From contig CAVXYK010000003.1 of the NCBI GenBank assembly GCA_963765875.1, forward strand, positions 298,824 through 362,823: a DNA stretch of 64,000 nucleotides. Reading direction: 5' to 3'. This DNA is from JAWKOK01 sp963765875. GTDB taxonomy: Bacteria > Chloroflexota > Anaerolineae > Caldilineales > Caldilineaceae. The notes under the pieces are model-generated. The model saw nothing but the letters and a program-made list of their open reading frames with translations, ran no database searches and was not told where the DNA came from. Shown one piece after another: positions 36,622 through 44,935 of this stretch; the stretch's first letter is position 1, and every line of letters starts with the position of its first letter. The position numbers were made by a program, and so were the translations under genes.

Positions 36622-36766
36622 TAGCCACCAAATCAATGATTATGCCAATTCCCACAAGCAGCACTAGCAAAAAGCCGAAAATCGCTGTCTTTCCATCCAA
36701 TCTGGTTGACTTGGCCGCGATCTCAATGATACACTGCGGGCAACGTACCCTTCTGGCTGGATCACG
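36557..36766 (-). pseudogene. Possible remnant of a small zinc-ribbon membrane protein
   Basis: The minus-strand frame from 36766 reads RDPARRVRCPQCIIEIAAKS..., LDGKTAIFGFLLVLLVGIGIIIDLVA and then runs into the right end of repeat copy 2 before a stop at 36557. The CPQC pair, a short linker and a single membrane helix resemble zinc-ribbon membrane proteins, but there is no start codon (a TAG precedes) and only one Cys pair. The repeat element seems to have inserted at or after its end. The rest of the gap 36434-36843 shows nothing else. Confidence 0.3.
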
Positions 36767-36843
36767 CTACATCTTGGTCGGCACGGATGTCAGCACAGTG
36801 ATTGACACAGTGATCAACAGGGCCTGAGTGAAATGAGGATTGA

Positions 36844-37239
36844 ATGAGCCAAATTCAGCGGATCTGTCCACAGTGTTCAGGCAGCACGCCGGTTGATGCG
36901 CGCTATTGTCCCCATTGCGGAACGGACACAGAGAGAGAACTCACGGTCCGGCAAAACAACTTGCCCGCCGCCGTCGGCAGAGCAGCGCTGCCTGTGCTCG
37001 CCGGGGTTGCGACCTTGGCCCTGCGCACAGCCTGGCGTCTGCTCAATGAGCGAATCACTGCGGAGACGCTGACTAAGGTGACTTCCGAGTCCGCAGACAA
37101 GCCGGTTGTCCGCCAGGAGACAGCGCCGGCAAAACGCCCACGCCAGACCATCCGCATCCGCTCTGCCTGGGCCGTCGGCGACGCCAACGGGCGATGGAGC
37201 CAGGGAACATCAGAACACACGATCGAGATCGACGACTAG
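36844..37239 (+). CDS. Zinc-ribbon domain protein
   Basis: A 131-residue protein with an N-terminal zinc ribbon: CPQCSGSTPVDARYCPHCG (two CxxC pairs, about 10-28). The middle is a hydrophobic/amphipathic stretch (NLPAAVGRAALPVLAGVATLALRTAW) that could be a membrane segment, followed by a hydrophilic tail. Such stand-alone zinc-ribbon proteins are common in this phylum and have no known function. The terminator at 37248-37305 follows 9 bases after the stop. Confidence 0.8.
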   Translation: MSQIQRICPQCSGSTPVDARYCPHCGTDTERELTVRQNNLPAAVGRAALPVLAGVATLALRTAWRLLNERITAETLTKVTSESADKPVVRQETAPAKRPRQTIRIRSAWAVGDANGRWSQGTSEHTIEIDD

Positions 37240-37247
37240 ATCGTTGC

Positions 37248-37305
37248 CTCCACAGACAAAAAGAGGACCGGCTGCGAGCAGCCGGTCCTCTTTTTGTCTG
37301 TGGAG
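37248..37305. terminator. Long perfect bidirectional terminator
   Basis: The arms CTCCACAGACAAAAAGAGGACCGGC (cut for length) and their complement form a perfect stem of about 26 bases with a GAG-type loop at 37274-37279. A-rich and T-rich tracts sit inside the stem base on both strands. It ends both the zinc-ribbon gene and the convergent protease gene. Confidence 0.88.
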
Positions 37306-37319
37306 AGAAGCTCGTAGCG

Positions 37320-38720
37320 CTAGGGACGCTCGGTCAACGTCAACGTGACTGTGATTTCCTCACCATCGCGCAGAACAGTGAGCGGCAACTCACCACCCGG
37401 CTCACCGTATCTGGCCAAGTATTTCAATATGTCGTCGAACGTCGTGACCGGCTGACCATTGACGGCAACGATCAGATCGCTGCCTGCCACGGATGGACAG
37501 ATGCCCGGATAGGGGGAATCAACTCGAGTCTCGCCTGCACGCAGTCCGGCTCTGGCCGCCGGCGTCCCCCGCAGCACCTCCATGACCAACGAGCCGCGTG
37601 CGCTCTTGGGCAATCCCAACAGATCGGCGCAAATCGGGTTATAGGTTTGCCCGCTCACCCCCATGTAGCTATGTTCATACTGTCCATCAGCGATCAGTTC
37701 CGGAACGACACGGTTGACGATTGAGATAGGGATGGCAAAGCCGACGCCGCTATTCGACCGTTCATCGGATCGAATCTGGGCGTTAACGCCGATCAATTCA
37801 CCGCGCTCGTTGAGCAGGGGCCCGCCAGAGTTGCCAGGATTGATAGCTGCATCGGTCTGGATGGAGTCGGGGATGCTATAGTTTTCACGTGCAGGGATTG
37901 ACCGTCCCATGGCGCTGATGATGCCGCCGGTCAACGTACCCTCCAGGCCAAAGGGGTTGCCGATGGCTGCCACACGCATGCCGACGAAGATATCATCCAA
38001 CGATCCACGTTGTATCGGCACCAGATCATAGCCTTCAGGATCGATCAGCAACACAGCCAGATCACTGTCCAGGTCCGTGCCGACTAACTCAGCGACCGAC
38101 ACTCGACCGTCGCTGAATGTGACGTGCAACTCGTCGGCGTCAGCGATCACATGGTTGTTGGTCACGATATGGCCAAATGCATCCCACACAAATCCCGAAC
38201 CAGAGCCGCGTTGAAGCAGATCATCCGGATCGTACCCTCTTGGAGCAAAGTTGTGCGGCGCCGCGTCCTGCAAGGATTCCAACGAACTCAATGAGGTCAC
38301 GTTGACGACAGAGGGATTCACTTGCGTGTAGAGATTGGCGAAGACGGCATTTTCGTAGTCTACACCGTCTTCCGGGGCCACGACCACCAATGGGCGCGGT
38401 GCCGGCAAGGCAGCTTGAATAGCCTCAGGAGCGGCCTCAGGGGGCATCGTAGCGCGGCCTGTGAAATCACCGGACACCAATAGGGCAGCGATACTTGTCA
38501 TCATGCACCCGAAGAGCAATACGACAAAGAGACCGCCGATCAGCCAGAATGCAGTTCGATTCGTGCCGGTCCCAGCGCCTGACGATGATTGGACCGGCGA
38601 TGATTGCACTGGCGCTGGTTGGTTCGTCGATAGCTCTCCACGCAACGCTTGATCCGAATCCCGGAGGGGATCGGTCAAAGGTGCATCAGGAGATGATTGA
38701 TTACCGGATGATTCATGCAT
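37320..38720 (-). CDS. HtrA/DegP-type S1C serine protease with PDZ domain
   Basis: A 466-residue envelope protease for protein quality control. A Ser/Gln/Pro-rich cytosolic N-terminus (about 1-55) is followed by one membrane anchor (FWLIGGLFVVLLFGCMMTSIAALL, residues cut) and a trypsin-like domain. The catalytic His is in TNNHVIAD, Asp in DSDLAVLLID and Ser in NPGNSGGPLLNERGE. A C-terminal PDZ domain (about 355-460) has RGSLVMEVLRGTPAARAGLRAGE and DLIVAVNGQPVTTFDDIL. The length and layout are those of DegQ/DegS-like anchored forms. The gene is intact. Confidence 0.93.
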   Translation of the reverse strand: MHESSGNQSSPDAPLTDPLRDSDQALRGELSTNQPAPVQSSPVQSSSGAGTGTNRTAFWLIGGLFVVLLFGCMMTSIAALLVSGDFTGRATMPPEAAPEAIQAALPAPRPLVVVAPEDGVDYENAVFANLYTQVNPSVVNVTSLSSLESLQDAAPHNFAPRGYDPDDLLQRGSGSGFVWDAFGHIVTNNHVIADADELHVTFSDGRVSVAELVGTDLDSDLAVLLIDPEGYDLVPIQRGSLDDIFVGMRVAAIGNPFGLEGTLTGGIISAMGRSIPARENYSIPDSIQTDAAINPGNSGGPLLNERGELIGVNAQIRSDERSNSGVGFAIPISIVNRVVPELIADGQYEHSYMGVSGQTYNPICADLLGLPKSARGSLVMEVLRGTPAARAGLRAGETRVDSPYPGICPSVAGSDLIVAVNGQPVTTFDDILKYLARYGEPGGELPLTVLRDGEEITVTLTLTERP

Positions 38721-39084
38721 AACTTGGAAAACCCTTCATACTTCGTGACCCAAACGAATATCGGGTCGAACAAACAGTGGTTCAGCAGGAGATCCGCTCT
38801 ACGAAGCGCCGCCGGCCACAAACAGACCGAAACAGTTACATCGGCGTTGACCGGGCTTCACCTGTTACGATTGTACGTCATATATGCAAACGTGCAATCT
38901 GGGCGAAGGGTTCACTTTCGCCCAGGACTGCTCCCGCGTCTGGGGATTTTTTCTCTCGGAGCCGTCTTGCGCCAAGTGCAAACAGATGCCGGGTCGATCC
39001 CGCACGATTGACAGCGAATTGGCAGCGAATAAAAAAAGGGAAGTGGATGTGCCGATCGGGAACGTCGAACCCGGTCTGATCGTC

Positions 39085-39114
39085 ATGACAATTGTCAAAC
39101 GGTTGTGCTACAAT
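39085..39114 (+). promoter_or_regulatory. Candidate promoter of the LysM/lamin-tail gene
   Basis: ATGACA at 39085-39090 and TACAAT at 39109-39114, with an 18-base spacer, resemble a sigma70-type promoter 75 bases before ATG 39189. The rest of the 468-base gap 38721-39188 shows nothing I can support. Confidence 0.45.
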
Positions 39115-39188
39115 GCGGACAGAAACCGCCGGCTATCCATTTTATCGGACTGCCTTGAACCCATCCATCAGATACACCATCAGCAAGC

Positions 39189-39928
39189 ATGAATCGTCGC
39201 CAATTAGCTTTCATCATTCTAATCAACGCCCTGGTCAGCCTGGTCATTGCCTTGATGGTCATGTGGGTTGTCGAAGCTCGTCGCCCTGATCTGGAAGAGC
39301 TGGCGGCACGCTTCACACCCATGCCCCAGGCAATTATCGCTGCCACACCGACAGCCGAGACGGCTGAGATTGCCCCCAGCGAAAGCGCCACCTCGGCCGT
39401 TGACGCCGCCCCGGAACCGGAAGCCGGTGAATCTGCCGTCTATATTGTCCAGGCCGGCGACAGCCTGCTGAGCATCGCCGGGCGCTACGGCATCACTCTT
39501 GATGAACTGGTTACGGCCAACGGTTTGGATGATCCGAACTTCGTCTTTTCCGGTCAACGTCTGGTCATCCCTGCCGGCGCTGAGCTTGTGACTGTTGATG
39601 AAGCTCAAAGCAACGAGAGCGGAAACCCCCAGATTACTTCACTTGAAGGCCAGGGCGATCTGGCAAACGAGGCCGTATTGATTGTGAACGAGAGCGACAG
39701 ACCTGTTGACCTACAGGCATGGCGCCTGGAGCGGGAGGGCGGCCCGTCCTATACGTTTGAAAGTCTGCCACTCTTTGCAGGCAGCAGTGTACGCGTATAT
39801 AGTACCCGTGGTGAGAACAACAGCATTGCGCGATATTGGGGGAAAGTGAGCCGATCTGGGAGAGTGGTTCCGAGGCGCTTCTGATCGATACTCGTGGAGA
39901 AGTTGTCCAGCGCTACAGCGTTCCCTGA
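39189..39928 (+). CDS. LysM and lamin-tail domain protein, membrane-anchored (frameshifted)
   Basis: An envelope protein of about 246 residues. It has an N-terminal membrane anchor (LAFIILINALVSLVIALMVM), an Ala/Pro/Glu-rich linker, a LysM peptidoglycan-binding domain (about 94-140; YIVQAGDSLLSIAGRYGITL, IPAGAELV) and a C-terminal lamin-tail domain (EAVLIVNESDRPVDLQAWRLE onward). The last 40 residues are in another frame: one G is missing from the run at 39838-39842. Restoring it gives GESEPIWESGSEALLIDTRGE to a stop at 39926-39928. LysM plus lamin-tail proteins are probably cell-wall bound. Confidence 0.8.
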
Positions 39929-40003
39929 TTTCGTAGTTACCCACATCAGCGAGTTCAGGAATAGATTTGGGCCGGCGCTCACCGAGCGTCAGCGGAGGCA
40001 AGA

Positions 40004-40582
40004 ATGGCTGAAGAAAAAGAGAAACCTCAGGGCAAAAGCAGTGGCTCAGGCAATCGCCGACGCGGACGTCGCCGATACTTCAAGCGCAAAAAGAATAATT
40101 CGGGCGACGCGCAGAAGAGTGAAAACGACAGCACTCAGAAAGACAGTCAGAAAAACACGGGCGGCGGTCAACAGCGTCGTTCTAAGGCGCAGAGAAACCG
40201 GCGCCGGCGCCGCCAATCTAGAACGGGCAACAACTCGAGATCTTCATCGGTCAAAAAGTTAGAGATCGATTACACAGCGCCGGAATCCGTCTTCATCTAT
40301 ACCCATGTTCTGCGCCCGGAACAGCGCGACAGCTATAGCTTTCGCTCCGAGATCTCGGCGGGTACGGGTCGAACGCTTGACGACTTTGATATCGATCTGT
40401 CGTTGATATTCCCGGATGAGTCGAAACAAGACGAAACGGTGATTGACGCGTCTGATTATTCGATACACAGTGAAGTGCAGTCTGACGACAGCGACGACAG
40501 CGACAACATCGAGCAGATGTCCGAATCTGGGAAAGAACAACAGATTCTTGATGAAACTGCCCAGGCGAACCACTTCCAATAG
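40004..40582 (+). CDS. Low-complexity basic/acidic protein of unknown function (192 aa)
   Basis: The first 90 residues are strongly basic and Gly/Ser/Asn-rich (NRRRGRRRYFKRKK, SKAQRNRRRRRQSR), like RNA-binding tails of ribosome-associated proteins. Residues about 92-140 are more ordered (ESVFIYTHVLRPEQRDSYSF, RSEI); the last 50 are acidic (DDSDDSDNIEQMSESGKE). There is no known catalytic motif. ATG 40004 follows GGCGGAGGC-like bases (GGAGG at 39993). The nearby LysM gene ends 75 bases upstream. The repeat copy 3 follows before asnS. Confidence 0.65.
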   Translation: MAEEKEKPQGKSSGSGNRRRGRRRYFKRKKNNSGDAQKSENDSTQKDSQKNTGGGQQRRSKAQRNRRRRRQSRTGNNSRSSSVKKLEIDYTAPESVFIYTHVLRPEQRDSYSFRSEISAGTGRTLDDFDIDLSLIFPDESKQDETVIDASDYSIHSEVQSDDSDDSDNIEQMSESGKEQQILDETAQANHFQ

Positions 40583-40647
40583 CGACGACGATGCGCCGTC
40601 TACCTTCGCCTGATCATTAGAAAGCTACACCTGGGGATCCGTCTCTT

Positions 40648-40760
40648 AGTGAGTGTCCGCAAATAACCTCCGGGAGGTGGTCAGAACCACTTCGTTAAGC
40701 CAAACGTTCGTGACCACCTCCCGGAGGTTCAAACCGCTCAGTTGTTTGCGGACAGTTACT
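40648..40760. repeat. Palindromic MITE-like element, copy 3 (113 bp)
   Basis: The best preserved copy. The ends are AGTGAGTGTCCGCAAATAA and TTGTTTGCGGACAGTTACT; the inner arms are ACCTCCGGGAGGTGGTCA and TGACCACCTCCCGGAGGT with a spacer of about 30 bases. TTAGT flanks both ends (40646 and 40760), a possible 5-base target duplication. It sits in the 244-base gap before asnS. Confidence 0.88.
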
Positions 40761-40826
40761 TAGTGGCATGAGGACAGATCACATTGTCATCCCCTCACCA
40801 TTTCACACCAATCGAGGAGTTTTCCA

Positions 40827-42170
40827 GTGGCGCCAGTTGTCTCTATTCAAAACCTCTGCGATCACGTCGATCAAGAGGTGACCATACAGGGTTGGCTCTA
40901 CCGCAAGACCGGCAAGGGCCGTATTCAGTTTCTTCAGATGCGAGACGGCACGGGCATCTGCCAGGCGGTTCTATTCAAACCCAATCTAGACCCTGACGAT
41001 TTTGCCGCGGCCAAGGAACTGACCCAAGAGAGCAGCCTTTCGGTCACCGGGTTGGTCAAAGCCGATCCCCGCGCCCCGGGCGTGCCTGGCGGCTACGAAC
41101 TGGACGCTGCTAGTCTCAAAATCGAACAGATCGCTGAACCCTATCCGATTTCGCCCAAGGATCACGGCGTCGATTTTCTGATGAAGAATCGGCATCTTTG
41201 GCTACGCTCATCGAAACAGTGGGCCGCACTACGAGTGCGTGCCGTCATCGTGCAGGCGATCAGAGAGTGGCTGGACGGCAACGGCTACATCAACGTCGAC
41301 ACACCGATCCTGACGCCGGCAGCGGCCGAAGGCACCACCACCCTCTTCGAGATCGACTATCACGGGGAGCCTGCCTACCTGGCCCAAACCGGCCAACTCT
41401 ACAATGAAGCCAACATCTTTGCCTTTGGCAAGGTCTACTGTTTCGGGCCCACCTTCCGTGCTGAAAAGAGCAAGACCCGCCGCCATCTCCAGGAATTCTG
41501 GATGGTTGAGCCGGAGATCGCGTTCTGCGATCTTGAAGGGTTGATGGAGATCGAGGAACAGTTTGTTAGCCACATTGTCCAACGCTGTCTGCGAGACTGC
41601 ACCGCCGAACTCGAAGTGCTAGAACGTGATCTCACCCATCTCGAACGTGTCACCGGTTCCTTCCCGCGTCTGCACTACGACGATGCCGTGACCATGGTCA
41701 ATGAAGCCGCGGCCGCCGGCGAGCTAGTGCCTGGCTACGAAGAAGCGGTTCCGCCCATCGAATGGGGCGAGGACTTCGGCAGTCCCCACGAAACCTACAT
41801 CGCAGCACAGTTCGACAAACCCGTCTTCGTCCACCACTATCCAACGGCGGTCAAAGCCTTCTACATGGAACCAGAGCCGGGCCGTGATGACGTATGTCGG
41901 AGCGTGGACCTGTTGGCCCCCGAAGGCTACGGCGAAATCACCGGCGGCAGCGAGCGCATGAGCGATGCCGAGAAGGTGATCGCCGGCATCGAGAAGCACG
42001 ACCTGCCCCAGGAAGTCTATGACTGGTACATCGACCTGCGCCGCTATGGCTCGGTCGTCCACAGCGGCTTCGGCCTGGGCGTCGAGCGCACCGTGGCCTG
42101 GATCTGCGGCCTGGATCATGTGCGCGAAACCATTGCCTTCCCGCGCACCTTGACCTATCTGCGCCCGTAG
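40827..42170 (+). CDS. asnS: Asparaginyl-tRNA synthetase
   Basis: A class IIb aminoacyl-tRNA synthetase, 447 residues, charging tRNA-Asn in the cytosol. The OB-fold anticodon-binding domain (about 1-105; VTIQGWLYRKTGKGRIQFLQMRDGTG) leads to the catalytic core. Motif 2 is in FGPTFRAEKSKTRRHLQEFWMVEPE and motif 3 in GFGLGVERTVAWICG with a late IAFPRTLTYLRP. The Asn-specific TPILTPAAAEGTTTLFEIDY is also seen. It is complete, with a GAGG site 20 bases upstream (GAGGAGTTTTCC, weak spacing). Confidence 0.94.
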   Translation: MAPVVSIQNLCDHVDQEVTIQGWLYRKTGKGRIQFLQMRDGTGICQAVLFKPNLDPDDFAAAKELTQESSLSVTGLVKADPRAPGVPGGYELDAASLKIEQIAEPYPISPKDHGVDFLMKNRHLWLRSSKQWAALRVRAVIVQAIREWLDGNGYINVDTPILTPAAAEGTTTLFEIDYHGEPAYLAQTGQLYNEANIFAFGKVYCFGPTFRAEKSKTRRHLQEFWMVEPEIAFCDLEGLMEIEEQFVSHIVQRCLRDCTAELEVLERDLTHLERVTGSFPRLHYDDAVTMVNEAAAAGELVPGYEEAVPPIEWGEDFGSPHETYIAAQFDKPVFVHHYPTAVKAFYMEPEPGRDDVCRSVDLLAPEGYGEITGGSERMSDAEKVIAGIEKHDLPQEVYDWYIDLRRYGSVVHSGFGLGVERTVAWICGLDHVRETIAFPRTLTYLRP

Positions 42171-42201
42171 AACAACCTGCAAATTTCGTTTCGGAGGGAG
42201 C

Positions 42202-42345
42202 AGATCGAAGAACAAAGACTGAAGAGCGATAGTTGGAGCATTCCAGTGCACGCCATGACTCTTGGTACAACGACACTGTTCTTCAATCAGCCGTTCTTCA
42301 GTCAGCCGTTCTTCAGTCATCAGTCTTCGATCTGCTCTTTTCTTC
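42202..42345. repeat. Inverted and tandem repeats between asnS and the transferase gene
   Basis: CAGATCGAAGAACAAAGACTGAAG (start 42202) faces a near complement ending CTTCGATCTG (at about 42335). The bases 42278-42325 carry three near-copies of a TTCTTCAGTCAGCCG unit. This could be one slipped or expanded hairpin. No coding signal. Confidence 0.5.
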
Positions 42346-42353
42346 CTTGACCC

Positions 42354-43433
42354 ATGCTTTACCTCTCGCTTTTCCTTGCCGCCGCATTGCTTACCGCTGC
42401 ACTGACGCCACTCGCCGGACAGCTCGGCCGCAAGCTGGGCCTGGTGGATTTGCCGGGTGGACGTCGTCAACACAGCGGCGCGATTCCACGGACCGGCGGG
42501 TTGGCCCTCTACGGTGGGTTTGTCCTGATCGTAGGATTGACCCTCTGGCTACCTCATCTATTGCCGAATACAGTCGGGCATTGGTTCCCCCCACGCAACG
42601 ATCCCAACGAACTGCGCCGCCTGACCGCTCTCCTGATCGGCAGCACATTCTGTGTGGTTGCCGGTTTCCTCGATGACCGCTTCGAATGGTCCAGCGGTCC
42701 TCAATATCTGGCCCAGTTTGTCGCTTCGCTGATCGCGATCTCGGGCTTGATCTTCATCAAGCATGTGAACAATCCATTCGGCGATGGTCTGCTGGGCGGT
42801 GCGGACGGGCTGCCCTGGTGGATTGTGGGTGGGTTGACCATCTTCTGGTTCATGGGCATGATGAATACGGTCAACTGGCTGGACGGGCTGAGCGGGCTGG
42901 CGACCGGCGTCACGGCCATCCTCTGCGTGGTGCTGGCAATTCACATGATCTTTCGAGCTGAGCCGCCCCAACTGAGCGTTGCACTCCTGCCCGTGATCTT
43001 GCTCGGTGCAACCATCGGCTTTCTTCCCTTCAACTTTTCGCCGGCCCGTATCTTCATGGGCAGCAGCGGCAGCTTCTTCCTGGGCTATGTGGTCGCCGCC
43101 CTGGGCATCATTGGCGGGGCGCGGCTGGCTACGGTGATGTTGGTGCTGGGCCTGCCGGCGCTGGACGTAGCCTGGTTGATCTACATGCGCCGGCGACGGG
43201 GCGTTTCGCCCGGCCAAGGTGGACGCGATCATCTGCACTACCGTCTGCTCGACAAAGGCATGAGCGAGCGAACCATCGTCCTCGGCTACTGGGCCTTCTG
43301 TGCCCTCTTCGGGGCCATGACATTGTTGTTTGATGACAGAATTTTCAAATTGGTGGCATTGGTCAACCTGGGCATCCTGGCTCTCTCGGTCCTCATATGG
43401 GCCGCCCGCGAGTCTAGCCAGGAAACGAATTGA
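42354..43433 (+). CDS. Undecaprenyl-phosphate sugar-1-phosphate transferase (WecA/MraY family)
   Basis: A polytopic membrane enzyme of 359 residues (about 10 helices) that moves a sugar-1-phosphate from a UDP donor onto a polyprenyl phosphate, the first step of cell-wall or surface-glycan assembly. The family motifs are GFLDDRFEWSSGP (DDxx), MNTVNWLDGLSGLATG (NxxNxxDG), SFFLGYVVAALG and GRDHLHYRLLDKG (HxH-type active-site loop). The short C-terminus after TM10 resembles WecA/TagO rather than MraY. It lies directly before tsaD (31-base gap) and downstream of asnS. The gene is complete. Confidence 0.9.
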   Translation: MLYLSLFLAAALLTAALTPLAGQLGRKLGLVDLPGGRRQHSGAIPRTGGLALYGGFVLIVGLTLWLPHLLPNTVGHWFPPRNDPNELRRLTALLIGSTFCVVAGFLDDRFEWSSGPQYLAQFVASLIAISGLIFIKHVNNPFGDGLLGGADGLPWWIVGGLTIFWFMGMMNTVNWLDGLSGLATGVTAILCVVLAIHMIFRAEPPQLSVALLPVILLGATIGFLPFNFSPARIFMGSSGSFFLGYVVAALGIIGGARLATVMLVLGLPALDVAWLIYMRRRRGVSPGQGGRDHLHYRLLDKGMSERTIVLGYWAFCALFGAMTLLFDDRIFKLVALVNLGILALSVLIWAARESSQETN

Positions 43434-43458
43434 TGTGCATGTGTGGCGAAGGTATAAT
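43430..43458 (+). promoter_or_regulatory. Promoter giving a leaderless tsaD transcript
   Basis: TTGATG (43430-43435), a 17-base spacer and TATAAT (43453-43458) form a strong sigma70-type promoter. The A of ATG 43465 is 7 bases after the -10 box, where transcription normally begins. No ribosome-binding site fits between, so the mRNA is probably leaderless. Confidence 0.65.
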
Positions 43459-43464
43459 TAACGT

Positions 43465-44562
43465 ATGCAATCACTTCCAGAACGAAATCCAATCCGAATC
43501 CTTGCCATCGAGACTAGCTGTGATGAGACCGCGGCCGCGGTGATCGAGAATGGTCATACCATCCGCAGCAATGTCGTCGCCACTCAGATTGACCTGCATC
43601 GACGCTTCGGCGGCGTATTCCCTGAAGTCGCCAGCCGGCAACATGTATTGACCATTCAGCCGGTGATAGAACAGGCGCTGAGCGATGCAGGCATCAATGA
43701 CCTCGATGAATTGGATGCCATAGCAGTGACTCATGGGCCGGGGCTGGCCGGCAGTCTACTGGTCGGTGTTAACGCGGCCAAGGGGCTGAGCTTCGCCAGT
43801 GGCCTGCCCCTGTTGGGCATTAACCATCTTGAGGGCCATGTCTACAGCAATTGGCTGGAAAGGGACGGTGGCGTCGCAAGTGGCAATGACAGGCTGGAAG
43901 ACGAGTTTCCTGTCCTTGTACTCATCGTCTCCGGTGGTCACACGGAGTTGGTTCTGATGCGCGACCACGGTCAGTACGAGCATCTCGGCGGCACGTTGGA
44001 CGACGCTGCGGGCGAGGCATTCGACAAAGTGGCCCGCCTGTTGGAACTGGGCTTTCCCGGCGGGCCGGCTATCCAGGCAGCAGCGACGAAGGGCGATCCG
44101 GCCCGTTTTCCGCTCCCACGCCCGCTCATGAAGCAGGCAAATCATCGCTTCAATTTCAGCTTCTCCGGGCTCAAAACCGCTGTACTCAATCTGGTTCGCC
44201 AGTTGGAGACCGGCGGCATGGAGCCCACATCGCCCAAGACTGCTGCTGACATTGCCGCCGCCTTCCAGGAATCGGTCGTCGATGTGCTGATCAGCAAGAC
44301 GGCCGACGCTGCACAGACGTTTGATGTTCGGCAGGTCTGCATCTGCGGCGGCGTCAGCGCCAATGCTGCGCTACGCCAGGCCGCGGTTAAGCGTTTCGCG
44401 ACCATGAACCTCCCCGTACATATCCCGCCATTGGCTCTCTGCACAGACAACGCCGCCATGATCGGCGCGGCCGCCTATTACCGACAGAATCAGGCATCTG
44501 TTGCAGATGATGATCAGGGTCTAGGTCTGAATGTCCATGCAAATCTACCGCTCTCTACGTAG
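43465..44562 (+). CDS. tsaD: tRNA N6-threonylcarbamoyladenosine synthase subunit TsaD
   Basis: The essential Kae1/YgjD-family enzyme that attaches the threonylcarbamoyl group to A37 of ANN-decoding tRNAs. At 365 residues it is slightly long. The ATP/metal site is seen in ILAIETSCDETAAAV, in GINHLEGHVYSN (metal His pair HxxxH) and in LIVSGGHTELVLM; the core signature continues with DDAAGEAFDKVARLLELGFPGGP and VCICGGVSANAALR. It has its own promoter overlapping the end of the transferase gene, with a probable leaderless transcript. The gene is complete. Confidence 0.95.
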   Translation: MQSLPERNPIRILAIETSCDETAAAVIENGHTIRSNVVATQIDLHRRFGGVFPEVASRQHVLTIQPVIEQALSDAGINDLDELDAIAVTHGPGLAGSLLVGVNAAKGLSFASGLPLLGINHLEGHVYSNWLERDGGVASGNDRLEDEFPVLVLIVSGGHTELVLMRDHGQYEHLGGTLDDAAGEAFDKVARLLELGFPGGPAIQAAATKGDPARFPLPRPLMKQANHRFNFSFSGLKTAVLNLVRQLETGGMEPTSPKTAADIAAAFQESVVDVLISKTADAAQTFDVRQVCICGGVSANAALRQAAVKRFATMNLPVHIPPLALCTDNAAMIGAAAYYRQNQASVADDDQGLGLNVHANLPLST

Positions 44563-44570
44563 AATCAGAG

Positions 44571-44622
44571 ATCACCACGGAGGCACGGAGATGGCACGGA
44601 GAGCACGGAGGAAGAGCAACGG
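44571..44622. repeat. CACGGAG tandem-like repeat
   Basis: CACGGAGG, CACGGAGA, CACGGAGAG and CACGGAGG follow each other with short spacers just after tsaD. It flanks the hairpin repeat copy B and fills the start of the 373-base gap 44563-44935. Confidence 0.6.
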
Positions 44623-44737
44623 AGCCTATCGCTATCATGGGGGCGGCTGGGTCTTTGGAGCCAGTCACGCCCGGTAGCGTGACCTATGGATTGTCTGCAT
44701 CTGCGACCATCTCTGTCCATCGGTGTTCATCTGTGAC

Positions 44738-44895
44738 TCTACTGCAAAAACTAAAATTTGCCACAGATTCACACAGATATGGACTTGATTTTCACAGATG
44801 TCTTACAGATGTCCAGAGTAATCCCAGTATCATCTGTGTCTTATCCTTTTTCATCTGTGTGAATCTGTGGCGAAAAAGGCTTTTTGCAGTAGAGT
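44738..44895. repeat. Hairpin repeat element, copy B
   Basis: The left arm GACTCTACTGCAAAAA...TTTGCCACAGATTCACACAG faces its complement CTGTGTGAATCTGTGGCGAAAAAGGCTTTTTGCAGTAGAGTC; each is listed here only by its ends. The middle matches copy A at 23932-24059 (GTAATCCCA, TGTGTCTTATCCTTTTTC). The inverted arms are over 40 bases long. It lies 40 bases before the glycosyltransferase start. Confidence 0.78.
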
Positions 44896-44935
44896 CATCC
44901 GTGGTCAATACCCTTTCTCATTTGCGACGATCACC

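Noticed and set aside
36441..36827. 128-residue plus-strand frame after the giant protein gene
   Set aside because: It runs straight through palindromic element copy 2 and has no recognisable protein features.
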